Source of the DNA: Streptomyces sp. R28
GTDB lineage: Bacteria > Actinomycetota > Actinomycetes > Streptomycetales > Streptomycetaceae
Reading direction: 5' to 3'
Assembly (NCBI RefSeq): GCF_041052385.1
Contig: NZ_CP163439.1
Coordinates: forward strand, 10,219,001-10,283,000
Length of the DNA stretch: 64,000 bases
The notes under the pieces: generated by a model
What the model was told of the DNA's origin: nothing
Seen by the model: the letters and a program-made list of their open reading frames with translations, nothing else
Database searches by the model: none
Shown: positions 26,594-35,004 of the stretch, piece after piece
Numbering within the stretch: position 1 is the first letter of the stretch
Layout: every line of letters starts with the position of its first letter
Made by a program: the position numbers and the translations under genes

Positions 26594-26621
26594 TGTCGGT
26601 GTGACGGGTTAGTGTGCGGGC

Positions 26622-27365
26622 ATGACCGAGCCGACGATCACTCAGCTCCAGCCCATGCCCGACGACTGGCAGCGCGCCCTCGCCGTCGTCGCGCACCCGG
26701 ACGACCTCGAGTACGGCTGCTCGGCGGCGATCGCTGCCTGGACGGACGGGGGCCGCGAGGTGGGGTACGTCCTGGCGACCCGAGGCGAGGCCGGCATCGA
26801 CACCCTGGAGCCCGCGAAGTGCGGCCCGCTGCGCGAACGCGAGCAGCGGGCCGGCGCGGCGGTGGTGGGCGTGACGGCGGTGGAGTTCCTCGACCACGCG
26901 GACGGCGCGATCGAGTACGGCATCGCCCTGCGCCGCGACATCGCCGCCGCGATCCGCCGGCACCGGCCCGAGCTGGTGATCACGCTCAACCACCGGGACA
27001 CCTGGGGCGGCGTCGCCTGGAACACCCCGGACCACGTGGCGGTCGGCCGCGCCACGCTGGACGCGGCCGGTGACGCGGGCAATCGCTGGATCTTCCCGGA
27101 GCTCGCCGAGCAGGGCCTGGAGCCCTGGGACGGTGTCCGCTGGGTCGCCGTCGCCGGTTCCAGTACGCCCACGCACGCGGTGGACGCGACCGCCGGCCTG
27201 GAGCGTGCGGTGCGCTCGCTGCTCGAACACCGCACCTACATCGAGGCGTTGACGAGCCAGGACCCGCAGACGTACGCCCGCGGCTTCCTCACCTCGAACG
27301 CCGAGGCGACGGGGAAGCGGTTCGGCGGGAAGCCGGCCGTGGCGTTCGAGCTGTTCAGCCGGTAG
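26622..27365 (+). CDS. PIG-L family deacetylase
   Basis: A 247-residue LmbE/PIG-L zinc-dependent N-deacetylase-like protein. The zinc-binding motif VVAHPDDLEYG lies near residues 24-34 and the distal histidine is in NTPDHVAVG. The fold usually deacetylates N-acetylglucosamine-containing lipids or small molecules; mycothiol and glycopeptide enzymes are characterised relatives. The substrate is unknown here. It starts 28 bases after the peptidase gene on the same strand, and the sigma factor gene follows 50 bases downstream. Confidence 0.88.
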   Translation: MTEPTITQLQPMPDDWQRALAVVAHPDDLEYGCSAAIAAWTDGGREVGYVLATRGEAGIDTLEPAKCGPLREREQRAGAAVVGVTAVEFLDHADGAIEYGIALRRDIAAAIRRHRPELVITLNHRDTWGGVAWNTPDHVAVGRATLDAAGDAGNRWIFPELAEQGLEPWDGVRWVAVAGSSTPTHAVDATAGLERAVRSLLEHRTYIEALTSQDPQTYARGFLTSNAEATGKRFGGKPAVAFELFSR

Positions 27366-27414
27366 ACCTGCGCACTGGTAGAGCTGCCCGAAGGAAGGGC
27401 GAAACGGGGGGAAT

Positions 27415-28314
27415 GTGAACGACACGGACGTGTTGGCGGACCGCTTCGAGGAGCACCGCGGCCATCTCAAGGCGGTCGCCTACCGCATGCTCGGCTCACT
27501 GGCCGAGGCGGAGGACGCGGTCCAGGAGGCCTGGCTGAAGCTGAGTCGCAGCGACGCGGAGGACATCGAGAACCTCGGCGGCTGGCTGACCACGGTGGTC
27601 GGCCGGGTCTGCCTGGACATGCTCCGCTCGCGCACGCGACGCCACGAGGAGCCGCTGGACGACACCTTCGTCCCGGACCCCGTGATCAGACCGCTGTCGA
27701 CGATCGACCCGGAACAGGAGGTGCTCCAGGCCGACTCGGTGGGTCTGGCCCTGCTGGTCGTGCTGGAGGCACTGGAGCCCGCCGAGCGGATCGCGTTCGT
27801 GCTGCACGACATGTTCGCGGTGCCCTTCGACGACATCGCGCCGATCGTGGAACGCTCCTCGGCCGCGACCCGCCAGCTGGCCAGCCGCGCCCGGCGCCGG
27901 GTGCGCGGTGCCACGCCCTCCACCGAGCCCGACCTCGGCAGACAGCGGCAGGTCCTCGACGCCTTCATGGCGGCCTCCCGCGCGGGGGACTTCGAGGCGC
28001 TGCTCGCGGTCCTCGACCCCGATGTGGTGCTGCGCGCCGACTCCGGGCCGCTGGTCCGCGGTGTCGCGGCGTCCAAGCTGGTGCACGGTGCGAAGCCGGT
28101 GGGCGAACAGGCGCTGCTGTTCCGGCAGTTCACGCAGCACACACAGCTCGCGCTCGTGCTCGTCAACGGCACGGTCGGGGTCCTCAACGCCCCCGAAGGG
28201 AAACCGCAGTCGGTCATGGCCGTCACCATCGCCGACGGCCGCATCACGGAGATGTACATCCTGGCCGACCCCGAGCGTCTGGGGCGCCTGGACCTGACCG
28301 GTCTGGACGCCTGA
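27415..28314 (+). CDS. ECF sigma factor with SnoaL-like C-terminal domain (ECF41/SigJ type)
   Basis: A 299-residue extracytoplasmic-function sigma factor. Region 2 includes YRMLGSLAEAEDAVQEAWLK, and region 4 includes FVLHDMFAVPFDDIAPIVER. A C-terminal NTF2/SnoaL-like extension of about 120 residues ends with ILADPERL, in the position of the NPDKL-type motif known to tune ECF41 sigma factors in place of an anti-sigma factor. GTG 27415 is preceded by GGGGGGAA. ECF41 genes are often beside oxidoreductase or carboxymuconolactone decarboxylase genes; none is adjacent here, so the regulon cannot be guessed. Confidence 0.88.
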   Translation: MNDTDVLADRFEEHRGHLKAVAYRMLGSLAEAEDAVQEAWLKLSRSDAEDIENLGGWLTTVVGRVCLDMLRSRTRRHEEPLDDTFVPDPVIRPLSTIDPEQEVLQADSVGLALLVVLEALEPAERIAFVLHDMFAVPFDDIAPIVERSSAATRQLASRARRRVRGATPSTEPDLGRQRQVLDAFMAASRAGDFEALLAVLDPDVVLRADSGPLVRGVAASKLVHGAKPVGEQALLFRQFTQHTQLALVLVNGTVGVLNAPEGKPQSVMAVTIADGRITEMYILADPERLGRLDLTGLDA

Positions 28315-28317
28315 CGC

Positions 28318-28518
28318 TCAGGCGGCCATGGCCGGTACGCCGACCGTACGGTGCGGGCTCACCACCCGCCCGTCCGGGAGGAGTTCACCGGTGTCGTCGA
28401 AGGCGATCGTGCCGTTGCACAGCAGGCTCCAGCCCTGTTCGGGGTGGGCCGACACGATCAGGGCGGCGTGATGGTCCGGGCTGTCGGCGGTGGGGCACGG
28501 GGGCTGGTGGCTGCACAT
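28318..28518 (-). CDS. DUF5999 family small protein
   Basis: A 66-residue protein with the DUF5999 layout: MCSHQPPCPTADSPD at the N terminus, SAHPEQGWSLLCNG in the middle and GELLPDGRVVSPHR near the end. The family is common in Streptomyces and has no known function. The Cys/His pattern (MCxHxxxC) suggests possible metal binding. ATG 28518 is preceded by GAGGA. It ends three bases from the convergent sigma factor gene. Confidence 0.85.
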   Translation of the reverse strand: MCSHQPPCPTADSPDHHAALIVSAHPEQGWSLLCNGTIAFDDTGELLPDGRVVSPHRTVGVPAMAA

Positions 28519-28640
28519 GACGGCTGTCCTCACGTCTCTCCTCGACTCTCTTCGATGCGGTGGTGCTCCTGCTTTCCTCGGCTCGTATCTCATTGGTAGC
28601 CGAGCTTGTTTTCCGTTGGATGAGAAGACCCCCACAGCCC

Positions 28641-28664
28641 CGAAAACTCGTCGGTGAGTTTTCG
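28641..28664. promoter_or_regulatory. 24-base perfect inverted repeat
   Basis: CGAAAACTC and GAGTTTTCG are perfect 9-base arms around GTCGGT, ending six bases before ATG 28671. AT-rich arms in a GC-rich genome, in a divergent intergenic region, suggest an operator or an RNA hairpin covering the start. Confidence 0.55.
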
Positions 28665-28670
28665 TTCCGT

Positions 28671-29513
28671 ATGCTGAACAGCATGCAAGATCAGACCGTC
28701 GACCGGGCGGACCTGCACGGGGACTGCGCGCAGTGCTTCGGGCTGTGCTGCGTCGCCCTGCCCTTCGCCGCCTCCGCCGACTTCGCGGTCGACAAGGCGG
28801 CCGGAACGCCCTGCCGGAACCTCCAGGACGACCACCGCTGCGGCATCCACGCCCGGCTCCGGCACAAGGGCTTCACCGGCTGCACGGTCTACGACTGCTT
28901 CGGCGCCGGTCAGAAGGTCTCGCAGGTCACCTTCGCCGGGAAGGACTGGCGCACGGCCTCCCGCGAGCACGCCCGGCGGATGTTCGACGTCTTCCCGGTC
29001 GTCCGCCAGCTCCACGAACTGCTCTGGTACCTGACCGAGGCCCTCACCCTGCCCGCTGCCCGCCCGCTCCGCGCCGAGCTGCAGGACCTCCTGGAGACGA
29101 CCGAGGAGCTCACACGCCGGACCCCGCAGGAGCTCGGCGCGCTGGACGTGGCCGCTCACCGGCAGGAGGTCAACGTACTCCTGCTGAAGACCAGCGAGCT
29201 GGCGCGGGCCGGCACACGCGGCCGCAAGAAGGACCGCCGGGGCGCGGACCTGATGGGCGCCCGTCTCAAGGGCGTCGACCTGCGCGGAGCGAACCTGCGC
29301 GGCGCCTACCTCATAGCCGCCGACCTGACCGGTGCCGACCTGCGCGGAGCGGACCTCATCGGTGCCGACCTGCGCGACACCGACCTCACGGACGCCGATC
29401 TGACCGGCGCGTTCTTCCTGACCCAGCCCCAGCTGAACGCGGCCCGGGGCAGCGCGGGCACCCGACTGCCCGCCTCAGTCAGCCGCCCCGTGCACTGGAC
29501 AGCGGAGCTCTGA
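28671..29513 (+). CDS. Cysteine-rich protein with C-terminal pentapeptide repeats
   Basis: A 280-residue protein in two parts. The N-terminal region is cysteine-rich (GDCAQCFGLCCVALPF with Cys19, 22, 26 and 27, then HRCGIHARL and GCTVYDCFGAG), the pattern of a zinc or iron-sulfur site. The C-terminal part, about residues 195-255, is a run of roughly twelve A(D/N)LxG-type pentapeptides forming a right-handed quadrilateral helix. ATG 28671 or ATG 28683 may be the start; neither has a strong ribosome-binding site, so leaderless translation is possible. Its 3' end overlaps the convergent P450 gene by 39 bases. Function is unknown. Confidence 0.82.
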   Translation: MLNSMQDQTVDRADLHGDCAQCFGLCCVALPFAASADFAVDKAAGTPCRNLQDDHRCGIHARLRHKGFTGCTVYDCFGAGQKVSQVTFAGKDWRTASREHARRMFDVFPVVRQLHELLWYLTEALTLPAARPLRAELQDLLETTEELTRRTPQELGALDVAAHRQEVNVLLLKTSELARAGTRGRKKDRRGADLMGARLKGVDLRGANLRGAYLIAADLTGADLRGADLIGADLRDTDLTDADLTGAFFLTQPQLNAARGSAGTRLPASVSRPVHWTAEL

Positions 29514-31016
29514 GGACGCGTCCTCGACCGACCCGGCGGTGGCCGGTGCCGTAACGGCAGTCCCGGCCGCCCGCCGCTCCAGGCGCAGCCGCAGCCCCTC
29601 CGGCGTCAACGTCAGCCGCTCCGTCACCCGCAGCCGATAGGCCGGGTCGCTCCCGAACTCGTACCGGCGCAGCAGCAGCCCCAGCACCAGCGTGGCCTCG
29701 TGCAGCGCGAACTGACGCCCGATGCAGGCCCGCGCCCCCGTCCCGAACGGCTTGAAGGCGTGCGGCGGACGCGTCCGTACGGCCTTCGGATCGAAGCGAT
29801 CCGGATCGAACCGCTCGGCGTCAGCGCCCCAGACCTCGGGATCGCGGTGCAGCATCGCCGTGAGCACCAGCGCCCACGCACCGCGCCGCATCGGATGGAC
29901 CCCGCCGAGCACCGTGTCCTCACGTGCCTCCCGGGCGAAGGCGGGCGCCGTCGGCCACAGCCGCAGCGACTCGTCGAGGATCCGGCGCACGTACCGCAGC
30001 CTCGCCACCTGGTCGTAGCCGGGCACCGCCGTGCCGCCCCAGACGCGGTCCACCTCGGCCCGGGCGCGCTCGGCGACGTCCGGGTGCCGGGAGAGGTAGT
30101 GCAGGGCGAAGGAGAGCGCGCCGGAGGTGGTCTCGTGGCCGGCCACCAGGAAGGTGATCACCTGGCGGCGGACGTTCTGCGCGGAGAGCCGCTCGCCCGT
30201 CTCCGGATGGGCGGTCTGCAGCATCCGGTCCAGCAGATCCCCGTCCCCGGGCCCGCTCGCCGTACGGGCGCGGACCAGGTCGTCGACCGTGTGGTCGAGG
30301 TAGGCGATGTCGGCCTGGTTGCGGCGCGCGGCGCGCCGAAGCAGGAACGGCATCGGCACGGTGTTGAGCCGCTGCGCGTAGGTGAGCGTGCCGACCATCG
30401 CCGTCACGAAGGGATGGGGGCGGGCTCGCTCGAAGGAGCCGAAGTCGTGCCCGAACCCGGTGCGCGCGATGGTCTCCAGGGTCAGCTTGGTCATGTCGCC
30501 GGGCACGTCCACCGCCCGGCCCGCAGCCGCCTCGCGGTCCCAGTGGTCCATGAGCCGGTCGGCCACGGCCACCATCATCGGGTGGTAGCCCGCCATGGCC
30601 TCCCGGCTGAACCCCGGCGCCAGGACGTCGTGCGCCAGCTGCCAGTTCGGCTCGTGGTTGTACGCCGTGAACAGACCGTCCCCGACGACCGGCCGCAGAT
30701 TGGCTATGCCGAGCCCCACGTGCTTGGCGAAGCGCGACTCGTCCGCCATGTCGGCCGTGAGTTCGGCGCCCCAGACGAACACGAACTCCCTGGTGAACGC
30801 CCTGCGCCGGAAGATCGGCCCCAACTCGCGGGCGTACCGCAGGGAGTCCTGCAGCGGCGTGCGCCGACTGGCGCCGAGCACGTCGCCGAGCAGCGGGAGC
30901 CGGTGCGGGGGGTGGGGTATGCGGGACAGCTCCGGCCAGCCCTGCTCGGCGCTGCGGAACCCCTTGGGAAGTCCGGTCCCGTGGGGAAGCCCGGACCCGG
31001 TCACTGTCTCCGCCAT
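29475..31016 (-). CDS. Stand-alone cytochrome P450 related to CYP102 heme domains
   Basis: A 513-residue P450 with the I-helix motif AGHETTS (residues 292-298), ExxR at E349-R352 and the heme-binding loop FGTGARACIGR with Cys431. The sequence follows the CYP102 (P450 BM3) heme domain closely (LFTAYNHEPNWQLAHDVL, RQFALHEATLVLGLLLRR) but lacks a reductase domain, so it needs separate redox partners. It is clearly paralogous to the fused P450 at 39375. From memory it may correspond to CYP147B of S. avermitilis. ATG 31016 follows GGGAG. The divergent TetR gene probably regulates it. Fatty-acid hydroxylation is a family-based guess. Confidence 0.88.
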   Translation of the reverse strand: MAETVTGSGLPHGTGLPKGFRSAEQGWPELSRIPHPPHRLPLLGDVLGASRRTPLQDSLRYARELGPIFRRRAFTREFVFVWGAELTADMADESRFAKHVGLGIANLRPVVGDGLFTAYNHEPNWQLAHDVLAPGFSREAMAGYHPMMVAVADRLMDHWDREAAAGRAVDVPGDMTKLTLETIARTGFGHDFGSFERARPHPFVTAMVGTLTYAQRLNTVPMPFLLRRAARRNQADIAYLDHTVDDLVRARTASGPGDGDLLDRMLQTAHPETGERLSAQNVRRQVITFLVAGHETTSGALSFALHYLSRHPDVAERARAEVDRVWGGTAVPGYDQVARLRYVRRILDESLRLWPTAPAFAREAREDTVLGGVHPMRRGAWALVLTAMLHRDPEVWGADAERFDPDRFDPKAVRTRPPHAFKPFGTGARACIGRQFALHEATLVLGLLLRRYEFGSDPAYRLRVTERLTLTPEGLRLRLERRAAGTAVTAPATAGSVEDASSELRCPVHGAAD

Positions 31017-31058
31017 GACGCGATCTCCCTCGATCCAGCGGCACGTTGAGCTATTTAT

Positions 31059-31107
31059 ACGTGAGTTCAATAACGCGCTCAGTCTGGTCCCGCTGTTGAA
31101 TCCACGT
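31059..31107. promoter_or_regulatory. Spaced inverted repeat between P450 and TetR genes
   Basis: ACGTGAGTTCAA (31059-31070) and TTGAATCCACGT (31096-31107) are inverted copies matching at 10 of 12 positions, 25 bases apart, in a 107-base divergent promoter region. TTGAGC at 31046 and AATAAC at 31069 are weak promoter-like elements for the TetR gene. Confidence 0.4.
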
Positions 31108-31123
31108 CAAGTAAAGTGCGGGC

Positions 31124-31732
31124 ATGGCCGCGAACCAGGGCGAGCGCACCCGCCGCCGGCTCAGCACCGAGAAACGCCGTGAGCAGCTCCTCGCGGTCGG
31201 GGCGCGGCTGTTCTCGGAGAGCCCGTACGACGACGTGTGGATCGAGCAGGTCGCCGAGATCGCCGGTGTCTCACGCGGGCTGCTCTACCACTACTTTCCG
31301 AACAAGCGGGACTTCTTCGCGGCCGTCGTCGAGCGGGAGAGCGAGCGCATGCTGAGCATGACGGCCGCGGTGTCCGGAGTCCCGGTGCGCGAGCAGCTCG
31401 CCACGGGCCTCGACGCGTATCTGGAGTACGTCGAAGCCCACGCCCATGGATTCCGCGCCTTCCATCGCGCCGACGCGGCCGGCGACCAGACCGTGCGCAA
31501 GGTCTACCGACAGGCCCTGGCCGCACAGGAGAAGCAGATCCTCGCGGCCATGGCGGGGGACCCCGAGTTCGGCCCGGTCTTCGAGGGGCGGCCCGATGTA
31601 GGGCTCGCCGTGCGGGGCTGGCTGGCGTTCACCACGGCCGTCTGCCTGGAGTGGCTGAGAGGCTCGGACCTCTCCCGGGAGCAGGTGCGCGACCTGTGCG
31701 CCCGCGCCCTGCTGGGTGTCATCACGCCCTGA
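31124..31732 (+). CDS. TetR-family regulator
   Basis: A 202-residue TetR-family transcription factor. The N-terminal domain has REQLLAVGARLFSESPYDDV, and the recognition helix segment is VSRGLLYHYFPNKRDFFAAV (about residues 49-68). The C-terminal ligand-binding domain is Ala-rich and diverged. It is divergent from the stand-alone P450 gene with 107 bases between starts, so autoregulation and control of the P450 are likely. The ligand, perhaps a fatty acid or xenobiotic substrate of the P450, is unknown. Confidence 0.9.
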   Translation: MAANQGERTRRRLSTEKRREQLLAVGARLFSESPYDDVWIEQVAEIAGVSRGLLYHYFPNKRDFFAAVVERESERMLSMTAAVSGVPVREQLATGLDAYLEYVEAHAHGFRAFHRADAAGDQTVRKVYRQALAAQEKQILAAMAGDPEFGPVFEGRPDVGLAVRGWLAFTTAVCLEWLRGSDLSREQVRDLCARALLGVITP

Positions 31733-31820
31733 GTACCGCGTGCGCCGTACCGCGTACACCTGCAAAGAGATCGCACGGGATCGGTGAGGCCGGTTGGCGT
31801 GCGGCCCGATCTTCGGTAGG

Positions 31821-31839
31821 TTAGGCAAGGCTTACCTAA
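31821..31839 (+). promoter_or_regulatory. Iron box (DmdR/IdeR-type operator)
   Basis: TTAGGCAAGGCTTACCTAA matches the actinobacterial iron-box consensus TTAGGTTAGGCTAACCTAA at 16 of 19 positions. It directly abuts the GGAGG ribosome-binding site of the DUF2470 gene, so Fe-DmdR binding should repress that gene when iron is plentiful. Confidence 0.8.
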
Positions 31840-31850
31840 GGAGGTTTGGG

Positions 31851-32576
31851 ATGGGTGACAGCCAAGCGTGGACGGCCGCGCCTTCCGCGGCGGAGCGGGC
31901 CCGGTCGGTGCTCGACGCCGCGTGGTCCTGCGCGGTGACCGCGGAGGGCAGTCGCGAGGAACTCGTCGGAGCGCACATCGTGACCGAGGACGGCCGTGTC
32001 CTGCTGGACGTGCCGCAGGACAGTGCGCTCGTCGCGGCGGCGATCTGCGCGCCCCGCGGAGAGCCCGCCGCCGTCCTGGAGTTCGCCGACGTCGCCCCCG
32101 TACCCGTACGCAAACGGATTCGCGCCCGGCTCTGGCTGTCCGGCTGGTTCACCCCCGAGGAGGGCGCGCTGGCGTTCCAGCCGACGCGGGTGGTGCTGCG
32201 GCAGCCGTCCGGTGCGGTGGTGGTCGACCTCGACGAGTTCGCCGCCGCCGCGCCCGACCCGCTGGCCACCGCCGAGGCCCGGCTGCTCACCCACCTCGCC
32301 GACTGCCACCCGGACGCCGTCGAGCGGCTCACCCGCCTCGTCGACTCCGACAGCCTGCACGGCGCGGTCCGCGTCCAGCCCCTCGCCGTCGACCGGCACG
32401 GACTGACGCTGCGGATCGAACGCGCCCGCGCCCAGGCCGACGTACGACTGCCGTTCCACCGGCCCGCCGACGACGTCGCACAGCTCACCGAACGCATGCA
32501 CATCCTGCTCACCCAGGCCAGCGCCGCCTCCTGCCCCCGCGCCCTACAGCGGCAGCGCACAGACGGCGACGGGTGA
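31851..32576 (+). CDS. Iron-regulated DUF2470-domain protein
   Basis: A 241-residue cytosolic protein with an N-terminal split-barrel-like region and a C-terminal DUF2470 domain (about residues 140-230, LLTHLADCHPDAVERLTRLV). DUF2470 occurs fused to FMN/heme-binding split barrels such as HugZ-type heme oxygenases and is linked to heme iron handling. ATG 31851 follows GGAGG at six bases, and an iron box overlaps the leader. This supports a role under iron limitation, perhaps heme-iron release or storage; catalysis itself is not shown. The 3' end overlaps the convergent lactonase-like gene by 33 bases. Confidence 0.85.
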   Translation: MGDSQAWTAAPSAAERARSVLDAAWSCAVTAEGSREELVGAHIVTEDGRVLLDVPQDSALVAAAICAPRGEPAAVLEFADVAPVPVRKRIRARLWLSGWFTPEEGALAFQPTRVVLRQPSGAVVVDLDEFAAAAPDPLATAEARLLTHLADCHPDAVERLTRLVDSDSLHGAVRVQPLAVDRHGLTLRIERARAQADVRLPFHRPADDVAQLTERMHILLTQASAASCPRALQRQRTDGDG

Positions 32577-33770
32577 CGCGAACGGCTCGCCGGCGAGCCG
32601 CACTTCACCGCTGCCCTCGTCGACGTGGAAGACGCTGACGGTGCTCGACCGCTGGTTCGCCGCGAACAGCAGCGAGCCGTCCGGCGAGAGGGCGATCTGG
32701 CGCGGGAAGTCCCCGGACACCGGCACCGTGTCGAGCAGCCTGAGCCGGGCGCCGTCCGCCTCCACCGCGTAGCGGGCGAGGCTGTTGTGGCCCCGGTTGG
32801 CGAGATAGGCGTAGCGGCCGTTCGGCGTCACGACGATCTGCGCCGGATAGCTGGTGCCCGAGCCCGTGCCCGTGGGCTGCTCCGCGCCGACGGTCAGCCG
32901 GCCCGTGTCTGCGTCGTACGCGCAGACCGCGACGGTGTTGTCGTGCTCGTTGGCCAGATACGCGTACCGGCCGCCCGGGTGGAAGGTGAGATGACGCGGG
33001 CCGGCACCCGGCTCGGTCTGCGCCCGCGCGACCTCGGTGAGCGTGCCCGCCTTCGGGTCGAGGCGATAGGTGTACACGGTGTCCGTGCCGAGGTCCACGG
33101 CGAGTACATGGCCGCCGTCGGGGCTCGTGATGAACTGGTGGGCGTGCGGGCCCTCCTGCCCCGGACCGGGTGCCGGACTGGAATGCGTGACCAGGTCGGT
33201 GCGCTCCCCGAGCGCGCCCGAGGCGTCGATCGGGTGTACGGCGACGCTGCCCGTGCCGTAGTTGGCACTCAGCAGCCAGCGGCCGCTCCGATGCACCGAC
33301 AGATGGCACGGCGCGGCCCCGCCGGTGCTCCGGCTCCCCAGCACCGTGCGGTCGGCGAGGCGGACGGCGGTCACGGCACCGTCCTCACGCTCGTTGACCG
33401 CGTACAGCGTCCGGCCGTTCGGGTGCAGTGCCAGATACGACGGGTCGCCGACGCCGGTGATCGTGCCGGTGGCGGTGATACGGCCCGTCGCCGGGTCGTA
33501 CGTGGCGAGGCCGATGCCGGTGCCGCCGCCCTCGGCGGAGGTGTAGGTGCCGAGGTAGAGCGGGCGCGGGCCGGACGGCTCGCGGCTCTCGGTCTGGGCG
33601 CTCGGGCGGGTCCCGGGAGTGGTCGCCTCGGGGGTCTCCGTGTCGGCCGTCTCCGCCGGGGCGGGCGCGTCGTCGCACGCCGTGGCCGCCGGGAGTGTCA
33701 CGCCGGCCGCCGATCCCGCGAGGGTTCCGACGAATCGGCGCCTGCTCAGCCCACCACTGCCCATGTCCAC
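32544..33770 (-). CDS. Exported lactonase-family seven-bladed beta-propeller
   Basis: A 408-residue protein of the Pgl-type lactonase family (PF10282), with a twin-arginine signal (LSRRRFVGTLAGSAAGV) followed by TACDD, possibly a lipoprotein cysteine, and a Thr/Glu-rich linker. The propeller shows YLGTYTS at the start of blade 1 and repeats such as GRYAYLANEHDNTVAV and GRYAYLANRGHNSLA. Cytosolic relatives hydrolyse 6-phosphogluconolactone. An exported form must act on another lactone or be a binding protein. The start may be ATG 33770 or 33764. Confidence 0.85.
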   Translation of the reverse strand: MDMGSGGLSRRRFVGTLAGSAAGVTLPAATACDDAPAPAETADTETPEATTPGTRPSAQTESREPSGPRPLYLGTYTSAEGGGTGIGLATYDPATGRITATGTITGVGDPSYLALHPNGRTLYAVNEREDGAVTAVRLADRTVLGSRSTGGAAPCHLSVHRSGRWLLSANYGTGSVAVHPIDASGALGERTDLVTHSSPAPGPGQEGPHAHQFITSPDGGHVLAVDLGTDTVYTYRLDPKAGTLTEVARAQTEPGAGPRHLTFHPGGRYAYLANEHDNTVAVCAYDADTGRLTVGAEQPTGTGSGTSYPAQIVVTPNGRYAYLANRGHNSLARYAVEADGARLRLLDTVPVSGDFPRQIALSPDGSLLFAANQRSSTVSVFHVDEGSGEVRLAGEPFASPVAVCALPL

Positions 33771-33899
33771 ACCTCAGGTCGTCGGTCGTCGTGGTCGCGA
33801 CAGCCACCTTCGCGTGGATCACCCACCCAGCGCAAGAAGAGCAACGTGCGTTGCGTACCGCGCAATGCGCGGGCGGGTGTTGCGGGCGCTTCGTGTCGT

Positions 33900-34958
33900 T
33901 TACCAGTCCCCGTCCACCACGGCCTTGCCCTGCGCGTCCTTGAGCGGCGTCACCTGGCCCGGCGAGGGCGCCTGCCAGGGCTCGTGGTCGTCGCCGAGCC
34001 AGTCGCCGACCGGCTTCACCGACTCCAGTGCGTCCGTGGGGGCGAGATCCTCGGCGTCCTGGTCGTAGTAGTCGAACCACGGCAGCCCCGCGCGCGTGTA
34101 CGCGGCCCGGTCCACCGGCGACGGCGGGGGAGCCTCACCGGTGATGCGGCGCCACTCCGGCGGCGTCACCAGATGGACGAAGACCCGGCCTGCGGGGCGC
34201 TTCGACCAGTCAGACGGCGGCCGGTCGTCCTCGTAGACCTCCTGGCGCATCGAACCGCCCACGCCCAGGCCCATCGCCGCGGCGGCCCGGGGCGGCCGGC
34301 CCGCCGGAGCGGAGGCCGGCGCCGGGACCGCGCCCTGAGGGGCGGGTGCCGCCATGGGCAGGGCGGCACCGTAGCCGCCGTACTGGGGCATCGCCCGCGC
34401 CTGCTCCGCCCGGCGCCGCTCCTCCTCACGCCACCTGGCCAGCTGCGGCTCCTTCAGCGCGAACGACTGCAGCTGTACGCCGCCCCAGACCTCCTCGCCC
34501 GTCACCTGACCCTCGACGGTCGCCCCGAGCCCCAGCGGTACGGCCACGAACTGGCGGACCGTGCCCTTCCCGGAGTTGATGCCGTCCAGCCAGGGCTGAC
34601 GGGGCAGCACGACGTAGTTCTGCGGCTTACGGGACAACCGGTCGCTCCACGGCTTCCCCGAGACCGCGCACACCTTGCCCACCCCGACCTGCAGGGCGCC
34701 CGGCTCCGTCGTACCCGCGAAGCTCAGCCACATCGCCTCGCGCAGATACACCGGCAGCATCACGCCGCCGCGCGACCGCCACGCCTCGGGAACGCTGTCC
34801 GCGTAGTCCGCCACCCGCCGGACCGGGAACTCGCCGAGCCCCGGCGGCAGGGGATGCGTGCCCGACTCGGGCAGCCGCAGCGTACGGATGAACCGCACCG
34901 CCACACCGCCCGGCAGCCGCAGCATGTTTCCGTCGATCCGTACGTCCGTGTCGGCCAT
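33900..34958 (-). CDS. Uncharacterised soluble protein with Pro/Ala-rich linker
   Basis: A 352-residue protein I cannot assign. It opens with an acidic-basic beta-rich region (LPGGVAVRFIRTLRLPESG) and has no signal peptide or membrane segment. A charged helix (WREEERRRAEQARAM) leads into a Gly/Pro/Ala-rich low-complexity stretch at about residues 190-235, followed by a Trp-containing C-terminal domain (RVFVHLVTPPEWRRITG). A DWLGDDHEPW motif lies near the end. Such layouts occur in conserved Streptomyces hypothetical proteins of gel-like or structural role. It is 46 bases upstream of the FUSC gene's stop on the same strand; the order suggests FUSC is transcribed first. Confidence 0.75.
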   Translation of the reverse strand: MADTDVRIDGNMLRLPGGVAVRFIRTLRLPESGTHPLPPGLGEFPVRRVADYADSVPEAWRSRGGVMLPVYLREAMWLSFAGTTEPGALQVGVGKVCAVSGKPWSDRLSRKPQNYVVLPRQPWLDGINSGKGTVRQFVAVPLGLGATVEGQVTGEEVWGGVQLQSFALKEPQLARWREEERRRAEQARAMPQYGGYGAALPMAAPAPQGAVPAPASAPAGRPPRAAAAMGLGVGGSMRQEVYEDDRPPSDWSKRPAGRVFVHLVTPPEWRRITGEAPPPSPVDRAAYTRAGLPWFDYYDQDAEDLAPTDALESVKPVGDWLGDDHEPWQAPSPGQVTPLKDAQGKAVVDGDW

Positions 34959-35004
34959 CGGGCAGCTCCCTCGCCTCCGGCGCCGGCCCCGTCCCGGCGC
35001 TCAC

